DNA of 64,000 nt, taken from contig NZ_AP028934.1 in NCBI RefSeq assembly GCF_036323475.1, positions 1 through 64,000 of the forward strand, read 5' to 3'. The notes below the pieces were generated by a model, which ran no database searches, had not been told where the DNA came from, and saw nothing but the letters and a program-made list of their open reading frames with translations. The DNA comes from Solobacterium moorei. GTDB lineage: Bacteria; Bacillota_I; Bacilli_A; Erysipelotrichales; Erysipelotrichaceae. How positions within the stretch are numbered: the stretch's first letter is position 1; every line of letters starts with the position of its first letter. Positions 30,709 through 39,282 of the stretch are shown piece by piece. The position numbers and the translations under genes are program-made.

Positions 30709-31242
30709 ATGATAAAAAAATACTATCAGTCACTAAATAGTTTATTGTATGGTCCGTTCATGACCCCACTTGTATTCCTAGTATTCGCACTAGCGTTTTT
30801 TTACGAAAAGAAGGGAATTCAAGAGTTACGTTATGCGATGATGGTAGGCACAGCTATCTTGGGTGTTATCCTTGTGATGTACTATACAAAGAAATTTAAA
30901 ATATCACGTGCACTAAAATCAATTCACAATATCGAAGAATACGAAAAAGGCGGTGTGATTGACCGTAGTTGGATTTTAAACGATCGTATGATCGCATGTA
31001 TAGGATTAGACATGCATGAAGAATCCACAATGGACATTCAAGTGATGAAGGTCGAAGAAGGAAAACATGGAAAGTTAACCATCTATCTTACAAATAAAGA
31101 AAAAACCTTCTCACTTAGCTGCAGAGACAAAGGTGAAGCGAGAAGATTTGCAGGATACTTACAAAAGAGAAATCCACATATCAAACTAGAAAATATTCAG
31201 CCAGAAGGCGATGGCACCTTGCAAGATTTAGGTGCATTATAG
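30709..31242 (+). CDS. Unknown membrane protein with cytoplasmic domain
   Basis: The 177-residue protein has two hydrophobic segments (about 16-32 and 42-60, MTPLVFLVFALAFFY and GTAILGVILVMYYTK) followed by a soluble basic/acidic region. The tail includes DRSWILNDRMIACIGLDMHEE and KTFSLSCRDKGEARRFAGYL, which resembles a pleckstrin-like beta barrel with a closing helix; this is a guess from strand pattern. The ATG follows GAGGT. It stands alone between the atp terminator and a GNAT gene. No family was recognised. Confidence 0.6.
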   Translation: MIKKYYQSLNSLLYGPFMTPLVFLVFALAFFYEKKGIQELRYAMMVGTAILGVILVMYYTKKFKISRALKSIHNIEEYEKGGVIDRSWILNDRMIACIGLDMHEESTMDIQVMKVEEGKHGKLTIYLTNKEKTFSLSCRDKGEARRFAGYLQKRNPHIKLENIQPEGDGTLQDLGAL

Positions 31243-31287
31243 AAAAACTGTGATGCATACAGTTTATATTTGTTAAAAAGAGCGAAA

Positions 31288-31857
31288 ATGATGAAAAACA
31301 ATATCATTCATAAATTAAGGAAAGATACATGGAAAGGAACACTGCTACCAGTTGAATACACATCGAAAGAATACTACGATGTGAATATGCAAAGGATAGA
31401 TGATGGTTTTCAGATTTCAATTCAAAAGAAAAAATTTATGAAACCCTTTATGCACAGTTTAGAGGACTGCGAATATCCTGATAAGCTTTACGAAGACTGG
31501 TGGGAAGATGCGGAAGCCTTTGGTATTACAGAAGATAACAAATTACTTGCAGCAATTGAAATTTGTCCGGAGAGTTGGACAAATCGGTTGATTATTACAG
31601 AACTATTTGTTGATGAGAAGTTGAGAGGGCAAGGGTATGGTAAGAAGTTGTTAGACATTGCCAAAAAGATTACAGTAGAAAAAAACTATCGTACATTGAT
31701 TTTAGAGACACAATCATCAAATATAAATGCAGTTGACTTCTACCTGCATGCAGGTTTTACCTTAATCGGTTTTGACAGTTGTTGTTATACGAACACTGAT
31801 TTAGAGCGAAAGGAAATTCGTCTTAATATGGGATGGTTTCCTATAAAGACAAAGTAA
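31288..31857 (+). CDS. GNAT-family N-acetyltransferase, SatA-like
   Basis: The 189-residue product carries the GNAT fold in its second half: ELFVDEKLRGQGYGKKLLD is motif A with the acetyl-CoA loop (RGQGYG), followed by LETQSSNINAVDFYLHAGF. The LETQ-N-A-FY pattern with a preceding long N-terminal arm resembles streptothricin acetyltransferases, though the acceptor here is unknown. The start is uncertain: ATG 31288 or 31291 is preferred over TTG 31270, but only a weak AAGAG is present. It ends before a bidirectional terminator and faces the next gene convergently. Confidence 0.7.
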   Translation: MMKNNIIHKLRKDTWKGTLLPVEYTSKEYYDVNMQRIDDGFQISIQKKKFMKPFMHSLEDCEYPDKLYEDWWEDAEAFGITEDNKLLAAIEICPESWTNRLIITELFVDEKLRGQGYGKKLLDIAKKITVEKNYRTLILETQSSNINAVDFYLHAGFTLIGFDSCCYTNTDLERKEIRLNMGWFPIKTK

Positions 31858-31869
31858 TGTAACTTAAAT

Positions 31870-31910
31870 GTGAACCTTCTAAGTTATTATAAAAAACTTA
31901 GGGGGTTCAC
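31870..31910. terminator. Bidirectional terminator between convergent genes
   Basis: A 16-bp stem with two G-T pairs: left arm 31870-31885 (GTGAACCTTCTAAGTT), right arm 31895-31910 (AACTTAGGGGGTTCAC), followed by TTTAT. On the other strand the arm is followed by ATTTAAGTT. It serves the GNAT gene and the minus-strand gene at 31926. Confidence 0.8.
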
Positions 31911-31925
31911 TTTATAATTGCATGA

Positions 31926-32336
31926 TTATTTTTGTGGTAAATCAATTTGTGTAAATGGAACATTACTAACAAATTTGAATACCAAAGAAATTAGATTTCC
32001 ATTTACTTCTACAGGAACAGATATAGTATCATGATTGATACTCATAAAATACCTCTTATCCTGTGTTTGGATATAGTAAGTGTCTGTGTATTGTGTCTGT
32101 TCGTGTTCTAAAGTACCTTCTACGTAAACCTTATCTAGGAAAATCTTCACAGAATGATCCTCATAGATTTCCATGTTGTAAGCACCATTTGTATTCGAAT
32201 TCATCGCAAGATAATGCCCTTTTCCTATAGAAATTGTTGCGTTTAACTTCATGAAGAGATAAATACTGAGACAAATAGACGCAAATAAGATGAGTAAAAA
32301 ACCTGAGATTAAAACCTTTGTGCTAGTCTTATGCAT
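31926..32336 (-). CDS. Unknown membrane-anchored extracytoplasmic protein
   Basis: A 136-residue protein with a single N-terminal hydrophobic helix (about 8-29, VLISGFLLILFASICLSIYLF) without a lipobox, and a polar extracytoplasmic part rich in strands (GHYLAMNSNTNGAYNMEIYEDHSVKIF, SVPVEVNGNLISLVFKFV). It is read as a type II membrane or secreted protein of unknown function. The AGGTGA site precedes the ATG. Upstream lie two 24-bp palindromes that may control it (32421-32444 and 32460-32483). Confidence 0.6.
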   Translation of the reverse strand: MHKTSTKVLISGFLLILFASICLSIYLFMKLNATISIGKGHYLAMNSNTNGAYNMEIYEDHSVKIFLDKVYVEGTLEHEQTQYTDTYYIQTQDKRYFMSINHDTISVPVEVNGNLISLVFKFVSNVPFTQIDLPQK

Positions 32337-32420
32337 GCTTTCACCTCACAATTTTATAAAATAATGATAAATAGTAGATGTATTAGTATCTTTAGTATAT
32401 CGCTTTCATAAAAGAAGTGA

Positions 32421-32483
32421 ATATTTGAAGCAAACTTCAAATATATTAAAAAATCTATAAAATTTGAAGTGTACTTCAAATTT
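32421..32483. promoter_or_regulatory. Two tandem 24-bp palindromes, TTGAAG-n4-CTTCAA
   Basis: ATATTTGAAG-CAAA-CTTCAAATAT (32421-32444) and AAATTTGAAG-TGTA-CTTCAAATTT (32460-32483) have perfect 10-bp arms and the same core TTTGAAG-n4-CTTCAAA, 39 bp centre to centre. The second begins inside the stop codon of the helicase gene. They precede the minus-strand gene at 31926. Two copies of a shared core with different outer bases suggest a repressor operator; no T run follows, so a terminator is less likely. Confidence 0.55.
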
Positions 32484-33828
32484 ACTGATTCAATAATTCG
32501 ACTTTTCTAGGCTTTCCTTTGACTGTAAAATCTTCGAAACGAGATAAAATATCATCCTCTTTTGAAAGGATTGTGACTGTCGAGAAGCGATCTTGAATTT
32601 CAAGCGTACCAATTTCATCAAATGGGAATATGGTACAAAGTGCACCGATAATATCTTTTGGCCGTATCTTATCATTTCTTCCAGCACGGATGAGGATGTG
32701 TGTTACCTGTGTGGAAGGTGTAGCTTTCTTTTGATATGGAACCGATAAATCGACAGTGTGTGTATCTTGTGGTGTATATGCTTGACTATGCATGCGAATA
32801 TACATACCAACTTCTGACTTCATTTCTTCCGATGTAAGAAGTGAAATAGAGATACCTTCATCACCTTGATGTGCAGTACGACCAGAACGGTGAATAAATG
32901 TTTCGGTATCAATTGGAATATCATAATGAATCACATGAGATAGTTCATGGATATCTAGTCCCCTAGCAGCTGCGTCTGTCGCAACCAATACACGAATATC
33001 ACCTTTACGGAAATCACTCATGATTGCGATACGCTTCCTCTCATCAAAATAACCAGAAAAAGCAGAACTGAGAATATGATTCCGCAATAACAAATCTGAA
33101 AGTTCAATTGCGGTACTGCGATGGTTTACAAATACAATCGCTGATGTGATAGGAAGGGATTTTAGAAGGGATAGTAATGATGTCTTCTTATCTTCTGTTT
33201 CAAGATAGTAAGAACGAATCTTTTCATTAACTGCTACACTTCCTTGTAGTACTTTTTCAAATGGAGTATCAAAGTAAGTTTGAATCGTATCGTTTTTTGT
33301 GGCAGATAAACAAATTGTTTGAACACCATGAATTTCTTTTCGTAATTGCTTTACCTCTTCCGATTGACCAGTCGAATAAACCTGATCAACTTCATCGATT
33401 ACGAACAGTGATAGCTTTGAAAGATCAAAGGCACCCTGTGTATATAAATCTAATAATCTACCAGGAGTTCCAATAATAATGTGAGGACGATGACGTAGTG
33501 CGTTAAGCTGTCTATCTGAATCTATACCACCAATCAGCGTTACGATATGCACCTTAGTATAGGAAGCTAGTAGCTTTGCCTCTAATGAGATTTGAATTAC
33601 GAGTTCTCTTGTTGGAGCAATAATTAAAACAGAAGTAAAATCGTCGGTCTCTTGGACTTGCTCGATAGCAGGGATTAAATAGGATGCAGTTTTCCCGCTA
33701 CCTGTTTTGGCTAGCACAAATAAGCTTTTTCCATCTTGAATCATTGGAATAACTTTTTCCTGAATTGGTAATAAGGAATGATAGCCCATTTCATTGAGGG
33801 CATTTTGTATAGAATTTGATAGTTCCAT
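32482..33828 (-). CDS. dbpA: DEAD-box RNA helicase, DbpA/YxiN-like
   Basis: This ATP-dependent RNA helicase probably remodels 23S rRNA during 50S assembly. The 448 residues contain the Q motif (GYHSLLPIQ), motif I AKTGSGKT (40-47), Ia APTRELV, Ib TPGRL, motif II at 145-148, SAT, IVFVNH, V (VATDAAARGLDI) and VI (HRSGRTAHQG). The C-terminal THILIRAGRNDKIRPKDIIG with GTLEIQDRFSTVTI is the DbpA-type RRM that binds 23S rRNA hairpin 92. Motif II reads DEVD in place of DEAD. It is transcribed away from mnmE. The symbol is by domain type. Confidence 0.85.
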   Translation of the reverse strand: MELSNSIQNALNEMGYHSLLPIQEKVIPMIQDGKSLFVLAKTGSGKTASYLIPAIEQVQETDDFTSVLIIAPTRELVIQISLEAKLLASYTKVHIVTLIGGIDSDRQLNALRHRPHIIIGTPGRLLDLYTQGAFDLSKLSLFVIDEVDQVYSTGQSEEVKQLRKEIHGVQTICLSATKNDTIQTYFDTPFEKVLQGSVAVNEKIRSYYLETEDKKTSLLSLLKSLPITSAIVFVNHRSTAIELSDLLLRNHILSSAFSGYFDERKRIAIMSDFRKGDIRVLVATDAAARGLDIHELSHVIHYDIPIDTETFIHRSGRTAHQGDEGISISLLTSEEMKSEVGMYIRMHSQAYTPQDTHTVDLSVPYQKKATPSTQVTHILIRAGRNDKIRPKDIIGALCTIFPFDEIGTLEIQDRFSTVTILSKEDDILSRFEDFTVKGKPRKVELLNQ

Positions 33829-33923
33829 GGCTTAATCTTAGCACATAATAAAAAAACTGCTGAGTTAACATGCAAGGAGTTGATAAAACTAGTACAATAA
33901 TAATGGGAAACTGGAGGGACAGC

Positions 33924-35249
33924 ATGTTTCAGGATACTATAGCCGCAATTGCCACTGCTGATGCGATGGGAGCCATCTCCGTCATTCGTATCTCTGGTAG
34001 TGACGCAATTCAAATCGTTACCGACTTAACAGGCAAAGATCTTAGCGATGCCAAGGGATATACAATCCATTACGCAACCATCAAAGAAGGAAATGAATCT
34101 GTTGACGAAGTACTCGTCAGCCTTTTCCGTGCGCCAAAATCATATACTGGTGAAGATGTTGTAGAAATCTCTTGTCATGGTGGCGTCTATATCACAAGAA
34201 AAGTATTGTCCCTGATTCTTGGTGCAGGTGCACGTATGGCACGACGTGGAGAATTTACGGAACGTGCATTTCTTAGTGGAAAGATGGACTTGTCTCAAGC
34301 AGAAGGTATTAATGACTTAATTTGGGCAAAGGATGAAATTAACGCAAAGAGCGCAATTCATTCACTAAAAGGATCTGTCGCAAAATTAATGCGACCATTG
34401 GAAGAGGATTTAACACAAATCATTTCTAACATTGAAGTAAATATTGATTACCCTGAATATGATGATGTACATCAGTTAACCGAGGAAGAAATTCTACCAA
34501 AAACTGAGAAGTGGATTAATGATATTCATCAGATTATCGTAACCGCCCAACAATCCGCAGTGATTAAAGAAGGTATTAATACCGTTATCTTAGGTCGACC
34601 AAATGTTGGTAAGTCATCCTTGTTGAATGCGTTATTGGAAGAAGATAAGGCAATCGTTACAGATGTGGCTGGAACGACAAGAGACCTTGTGGAAGGAACT
34701 GTAAGACTAAGTGGAATCACATTAAACCTAATCGACACTGCAGGTATTCGTAAGAGTGATGATGCAATTGAGCAGATTGGGATTACCAAATCCTTACAAG
34801 CATTAGAAAAAGCACAGCTTGTCATTGTTGTACTAGATGGTTCAGAAGAATTAACCGAAGAAGATCAAGAACTATTAGAAAAGACAAAGAATTACAATCG
34901 TATCGTTGTATACAATAAGAAAGATAAGGATAGTGTGCATGCAGGTATTTCTATCAGTGCTATCCAAAAGGATATTACAGAACTCACAAATGCGATTGTA
35001 GAGAAATATCAAAGTGAGTATATCGCAGCCAATAGCGATACACTAAATAATGAAAGACAGATAGGTTATGCTTTGCAGGCAGAACAAGCAATGCGTGAAG
35101 CAGTAAATGCATTACATGCAGGTATGGAGCTTGACTTAGTAACAATCGATTTAGAAAAAGCGTGGACTGCATTACGACAGATTACTGGAAAGGCAGGCAA
35201 AGAAGATCTCTTAGATGAAATCTTCTCACGCTTCTGTTTAGGGAAATAA
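33924..35249 (+). CDS. mnmE: tRNA modification GTPase MnmE
   Basis: MnmE, with MnmG (18144), forms the cmnm5 group on wobble U34. The 441 residues include the N-terminal formyl-THF binding domain (DTIAAIATADAMGAISVIRISG), the G domain with GRPNVGKSSLLNALL, DTAGIR and YNKKDK, and the C-terminal CFLGK-type motif seen as FCLGK, whose Cys is essential. The ATG at 33924 has GGAGGG five bases upstream; an earlier in-frame start lacks a site. A one-base gap leads to tatD. Its fhs-made folate partner may come from 15563. Confidence 0.96.
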   Translation: MFQDTIAAIATADAMGAISVIRISGSDAIQIVTDLTGKDLSDAKGYTIHYATIKEGNESVDEVLVSLFRAPKSYTGEDVVEISCHGGVYITRKVLSLILGAGARMARRGEFTERAFLSGKMDLSQAEGINDLIWAKDEINAKSAIHSLKGSVAKLMRPLEEDLTQIISNIEVNIDYPEYDDVHQLTEEEILPKTEKWINDIHQIIVTAQQSAVIKEGINTVILGRPNVGKSSLLNALLEEDKAIVTDVAGTTRDLVEGTVRLSGITLNLIDTAGIRKSDDAIEQIGITKSLQALEKAQLVIVVLDGSEELTEEDQELLEKTKNYNRIVVYNKKDKDSVHAGISISAIQKDITELTNAIVEKYQSEYIAANSDTLNNERQIGYALQAEQAMREAVNALHAGMELDLVTIDLEKAWTALRQITGKAGKEDLLDEIFSRFCLGK

Positions 35250-35250
35250 G

Positions 35251-36045
35251 ATGAGTGAATTACATTATGTAGATACCCATTGTCATTTGATGGGAGAAGA
35301 GTTTCAAGAAGATTTAGAAGAAGTTATCGCACGCTGTAAAGAAAAACACGTGGATAAATTAATGATTATTACACTATCACTAGAAGAAACAAAACGAGCA
35401 ATTGCATTTGCAAAGCGTGACCCAAAAAACTATAAAGTTGCGGCTGGTATCTTTCCAGAAGATACGACAAAGGTAGACGAGAAATATTGGAATGAATTTT
35501 GTGAGTTAGCGAAAGACCCAATGGTAACTGCAATTGGTGAGATTGGACTAGAGTACCACTGGGTAACAGATGAAGCTGACCGCGCTGTACAGCGTGCGTA
35601 CTTTGCAAAGTTAATTGAACTTGCACGAGAAGTTAACAAACCTATCTTAGTACATTCTAGAGATGCTATGCAGGATACCTTCGACATCATGAAGAAACAT
35701 CATTGGAAGGGATTATTACATTGTTTCCCTGGTTCAAAAGAGATGGCAAAAGAATTCGTGAAGCTAGGCTATTACATTGCACTCGGTGGTGCATTAACAT
35801 TCAAAAACGCAAGACATTCAGTAGATGTAGTAGAGACAATCGATTTAAACTACTTACTCAGTGAAACGGATGCACCATATATGGCACCAGTTCCAGTACG
35901 TGGTTCGCGTAATGAACCATCTAATATTCCATACATCGTTGCGAAGATGGCAGAAATCCGAAATATTTCTACTGAGGAGATGGCTGCACAAATCGATGCG
36001 AACTGGACAAGATTTCTGGAGGAAGCTGATGGATCGCATTTATGA
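35251..36045 (+). CDS. tatD: TatD-family metal-dependent hydrolase/DNase
   Basis: A TIM-barrel metallohydrolase with 3'-5' exonuclease activity in characterised relatives. The 264 residues show the metal ligands DTHCHL (about 8-13), EIGLEYHW, PILVHSRDA, LLHCFPGS and ETDAPY, the full TatD set. It is one base after mnmE and overlaps rnmV by 17 bases. The tatD-rnmV-ksgA-ispE order is the Bacillus arrangement (yabD-rnmV-ksgA). Confidence 0.93.
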   Translation: MSELHYVDTHCHLMGEEFQEDLEEVIARCKEKHVDKLMIITLSLEETKRAIAFAKRDPKNYKVAAGIFPEDTTKVDEKYWNEFCELAKDPMVTAIGEIGLEYHWVTDEADRAVQRAYFAKLIELAREVNKPILVHSRDAMQDTFDIMKKHHWKGLLHCFPGSKEMAKEFVKLGYYIALGGALTFKNARHSVDVVETIDLNYLLSETDAPYMAPVPVRGSRNEPSNIPYIVAKMAEIRNISTEEMAAQIDANWTRFLEEADGSHL

Positions 36046-36562
36046 GATAATTGTTGTGGAAGGAAGACATGATACACAACAATTAAAGAAATATTTTGAT
36101 TGTGAAACAATAGAAACTGGTGGTAGTAGTATTGATGATAAAGTCATTGAACAGATACGTTATGCCGCAAGTACACGAGGTGTGATTGTTTTTACTGATC
36201 CAGATACACCTGGCAATCAAATTCGGCATATCATTAATCAACATGTTCCTAACTGTAAGAATGCATTTGTGGAGAAACGCAATGCACGTACAGAGAAGAA
36301 GGTTGGTATTGAACATGCGGATAAAGATACTTTATGGAATGCATTACAGAATCTCGTAACCATCACCAATGAACCAAAGGGTAGTTTAACGATGAGTGAT
36401 CTATTTGAACTTGGTTTAAGTGGAAAATCTGATAGTGCAGAAATTCGACGTAAAGTTGGAGAATATTACCACGTTGGTGATGGTAATGCGAAGACCATGC
36501 TTTCAAGGTTAAACTGTATTGCGATTACCAAAGAAGAATTACGAGAGGCTATAGATAAATGA
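36029..36562 (+). CDS. rnmV: Ribonuclease M5
   Basis: RNase M5 matures the ends of 5S rRNA. The 177 residues contain an N-terminal TOPRIM domain with EIIVVEGRHDTQQLKKYF (catalytic Glu), VIVFTDPDTPGNQIR (DxD) and a C-terminal helical domain. The ATG at 36029 inside tatD follows GGAGGA at about five bases; an ORF extending further upstream only shadows tatD. It overlaps rsmA by four bases. Position before rsmA is the usual Firmicute order. Confidence 0.94.
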   Translation: MDRIYEIIVVEGRHDTQQLKKYFDCETIETGGSSIDDKVIEQIRYAASTRGVIVFTDPDTPGNQIRHIINQHVPNCKNAFVEKRNARTEKKVGIEHADKDTLWNALQNLVTITNEPKGSLTMSDLFELGLSGKSDSAEIRRKVGEYYHVGDGNAKTMLSRLNCIAITKEELREAIDK

Positions 36563-37401
36563 AAAAATTGATTTCAACACCGTCTCGCACAAAAGAGATA
36601 TTAGATCAATTTGGATTACGAGCGAAGAAGGGATTTGGGCAAAACTTCTTAGTTGATCCAATTATCGTAGAACGCTGCGCTGAAATGTCACATTGCGAAG
36701 GTGCAGTAATTGAAATTGGTCCAGGCATTGGAAGTCTAACCGAGCAACTCGCCATGCATGCACAACATGTACTCGCATTTGAGATAGATGAAGGTTTAAT
36801 TCCAGTACTACAACATACCTTAGAGGACTATTCCAATGTAGAGATTATCCTACAGGATTTCTTAATGTGTGATTTAGATGAAGTTGTACATGCATTAAAA
36901 GAAAAGTATGGAACCGTATCTGTATGTGCAAATCTTCCATACTACATTACAACACCAGTACTATTTAAGATATTTGAAAATCCAGATATCTCTTATATCA
37001 CGGTTATGGTACAAAAGGAAGTTGGTGACCGCTTTGTTGCAAAACCAAAAGATCCTGAATACAATGCATTATCAGTAGAAGGACAATATCTATTCGATAT
37101 TAAGCGTTTATTTACAGTACCAAGGAGGTCCTTTAATCCTTCTCCTGCTGTTGATAGTGTTATCATCCAATTTGCTAGGAAGGATAACGATGCGAGTAAT
37201 GAAGAGATTCGAGATTTCTTTGAATTAGTACGTGCATGTTTCAAACAACGTCGCAAAACCATTTACAACAATCTCAAAGAATATGTAGATGATGGTGTTA
37301 AGGCAACAGAGATTCTTGAGAAGGCAAACATTCCTGTAAATAAACGTGCACAAGAATTAACTATCGATGAATTAAAACAAATTCATGAGGTCATGAAATG
37401 A
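36559..37401 (+). CDS. rsmA: 16S rRNA dimethyladenosine transferase RsmA (KsgA)
   Basis: RsmA dimethylates A1518 and A1519 near the 3' end of 16S rRNA. The 280 residues contain the SAM motif IEIGPGIGSLTEQL, the catalytic NLPYYITTP, and RRSFNPSPAVDSVII, with the C-terminal helical domain. Start overlaps rnmV by four bases (ATGA), end overlaps ispE by four bases, so four genes from mnmE onward are a coupled operon. Loss gives kasugamycin resistance in known cases. Confidence 0.97.
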   Translation: MKKLISTPSRTKEILDQFGLRAKKGFGQNFLVDPIIVERCAEMSHCEGAVIEIGPGIGSLTEQLAMHAQHVLAFEIDEGLIPVLQHTLEDYSNVEIILQDFLMCDLDEVVHALKEKYGTVSVCANLPYYITTPVLFKIFENPDISYITVMVQKEVGDRFVAKPKDPEYNALSVEGQYLFDIKRLFTVPRRSFNPSPAVDSVIIQFARKDNDASNEEIRDFFELVRACFKQRRKTIYNNLKEYVDDGVKATEILEKANIPVNKRAQELTIDELKQIHEVMK

Positions 37402-38240
37402 AAGAGCGAGCATACGCAAAGATAAATCTGTGTTTAGATGTTGTAGGAAAACGAGAAGATGGCTACCATGATCTAAAAATGATTATGATTCCAATTAATT
37501 TCTATGATGTTTTAGAAATGGAATTTGCGGAAGAAACGACACTGGAGTTGAATCGTGATTACTTACCAATCAATGATAAGAATACGATTATAAAGGCAAT
37601 TCATATCATGCAGGAAAGGTATAATATTGAAGAAGAATTCCGTTGTCGTTTAGAGAAGCACATTCCTACAAGAGCCGGTCTTGCGGGTGGTAGTGCAGAT
37701 GCGGCTGCCGCAATACGTATGATTAATCGCATGTGTAATCTACATCTAACAAAAGATGAGATGATTGCAGCTGGCAAAGAAGTTGGCGCAGATGTACCAT
37801 TCTGTATCCTCAATAGACCTGCATTTGTGGAAGGGATTGGGGAGAAGATTACAACCTTCTCATGTAATCCAGATTTCTACTTACTATTAATTAAACCACG
37901 CAAGGGTGTATCGACTGCAGAAGCCTTCCATATAGTGGATGAACAAGAAGGTATTCATCCAGATTGTAAGGCAATGCAAAAAGCACTTGAATACAATGAT
38001 TATGAAGGCATTATCGTCAGTTTAGGTAATTCAATGGAAAATGCCGCAATGACACTGGTACCGGAAATCCGAAAGGCAAAACAAGACCTATTGGAATTGG
38101 GCTTTGATGGAGTACTGATGTCAGGTAGTGGCTCAACCGTCTTTGGTATCACAAGAGACGTAGAGTTATTAGACAGCTCCATTGATGTATTAAAAAAGAA
38201 GAGATACTTTGTTAGGAAGACGACCGTACATACACGATGA
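37398..38240 (+). CDS. ispE: 4-diphosphocytidyl-2-C-methyl-D-erythritol kinase
   Basis: IspE phosphorylates CDP-methylerythritol in the MEP isoprenoid pathway. The 280 residues show the GHMP kinase signature PTRAGLAGGSADAAAAIR (near 85-102), KINLCLDVVGKREDGYHDL near the start, and the third motif MSGSGSTVFGI near the end. Length is normal. It overlaps rsmA by four bases; glmU follows after 33 bases. Its presence implies the MEP instead of the mevalonate route. Confidence 0.96.
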   Translation: MKERAYAKINLCLDVVGKREDGYHDLKMIMIPINFYDVLEMEFAEETTLELNRDYLPINDKNTIIKAIHIMQERYNIEEEFRCRLEKHIPTRAGLAGGSADAAAAIRMINRMCNLHLTKDEMIAAGKEVGADVPFCILNRPAFVEGIGEKITTFSCNPDFYLLLIKPRKGVSTAEAFHIVDEQEGIHPDCKAMQKALEYNDYEGIIVSLGNSMENAAMTLVPEIRKAKQDLLELGFDGVLMSGSGSTVFGITRDVELLDSSIDVLKKKRYFVRKTTVHTR

Positions 38241-38273
38241 ATCATGCTTGCATGAAATATGGGAGAAAAGAAA

Positions 38274-39215
38274 ATGAAGAACGCAATTATTATGGCAGGT
38301 GGTAAAGGAACCCGCATGCACTCAGAATTACCAAAGGTTTTACATAAGATTTTAGAAGTGCCAATGTTAGGCATGGTCATCAATAGTTTAAAGAAATCCG
38401 GTACAGAAAGAATTGTATGTGTTGTTGGCTATAAACACGAAGAAGTTGAAACAGAGATGGCTGGTAAATGTGAGTTTGCCGTACAAGAACCACAGTTAGG
38501 TACAGGCCATGCGGTTATGCAGGCACAACAACTCGCAAATGAAGAAGGTATCACGCTAGTCGCAAGTGGAGATACACCATGTGTAAAACCAGAAACATAT
38601 CAAAAGCTATATGATTTGATTGGTGATGCGGACATGGCAGTGTTAACCGCAATCCCAGAAGACAATGGTGCATATGGCAGAGTCATTCGTAACGCAGATG
38701 GAACAGTTGAAAAGATTGTAGAGTTCAAAGACGCAAGCGATGCAGAAAAGGCAGTGCGTGAAATCAATACTGGTACCTATGCCTTTAATAACCAATCACT
38801 ATTTGAAGGACTTAAGCATTTAAACAATAACAATGCTCAACATGAATACTATTTGACAGACCTTGTTGATATTTTAAAGAAGCTCGGTAAAAAGGTTGTT
38901 GCGATTCCATGTGATGATTGGCAAGAAGTACAAGGTATCAACGGAAATGTAGAATTAGCACATGCCGCAAAATACATGCAAGAGAGAATCAACACAGAGT
39001 GGATGAAGAAGGGTGTTACGATCTATGACCCTAATACAACATACATTGGACCAAATGTAACATTTGGAACCGATGTAATTATTCACCCAAATACATATCT
39101 CTATGGAGATACAGTTGTAGAAGATTACGCGGAAATTCTACCGAGCACATGGTTAGAAGACACAAATGTTTCAAAAGCTGAAACAGTCGGACCATTTATC
39201 CGCCGTAAGGGTTGA
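38274..39215 (+). CDS. glmU: GlmU-like UDP-GlcNAc pyrophosphorylase lacking the acetyltransferase domain
   Basis: Complete GlmU (about 455 residues) both acetylates GlcN-1-P and joins UTP to give UDP-GlcNAc. Here only 313 residues are encoded. The uridyltransferase domain (1-230) is intact: AGGKGTRMHSELPKVLH, LGTGHAV, SGDTPCV, EINTGTYAF. Then come helix QGINGNVELAHAA and the first left-handed helix coils (ITIYDPNTTYIGP-type repeats), ending in ETVGPFIRRKG, just where full-length proteins continue with the acetyltransferase coils. Only 67 bp separate it from prs, so no missing part follows. ATG 38274 is preferred, with GGGAG eight bases upstream. Acetylation must come from another enzyme. Confidence 0.9.
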   Translation: MKNAIIMAGGKGTRMHSELPKVLHKILEVPMLGMVINSLKKSGTERIVCVVGYKHEEVETEMAGKCEFAVQEPQLGTGHAVMQAQQLANEEGITLVASGDTPCVKPETYQKLYDLIGDADMAVLTAIPEDNGAYGRVIRNADGTVEKIVEFKDASDAEKAVREINTGTYAFNNQSLFEGLKHLNNNNAQHEYYLTDLVDILKKLGKKVVAIPCDDWQEVQGINGNVELAHAAKYMQERINTEWMKKGVTIYDPNTTYIGPNVTFGTDVIIHPNTYLYGDTVVEDYAEILPSTWLEDTNVSKAETVGPFIRRKG

Positions 39216-39282
39216 CGAATAGTTATAAAACATCTTTAATTAATAAGGATATACAACATTAATATGGGAGAAGAGGAAAATC

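Noticed and set aside
35861-36028. Upstream extension of rnmV
   Set aside because: It reads in another frame of tatD; ATG 36029 has a strong ribosome-binding site and matches the family start.
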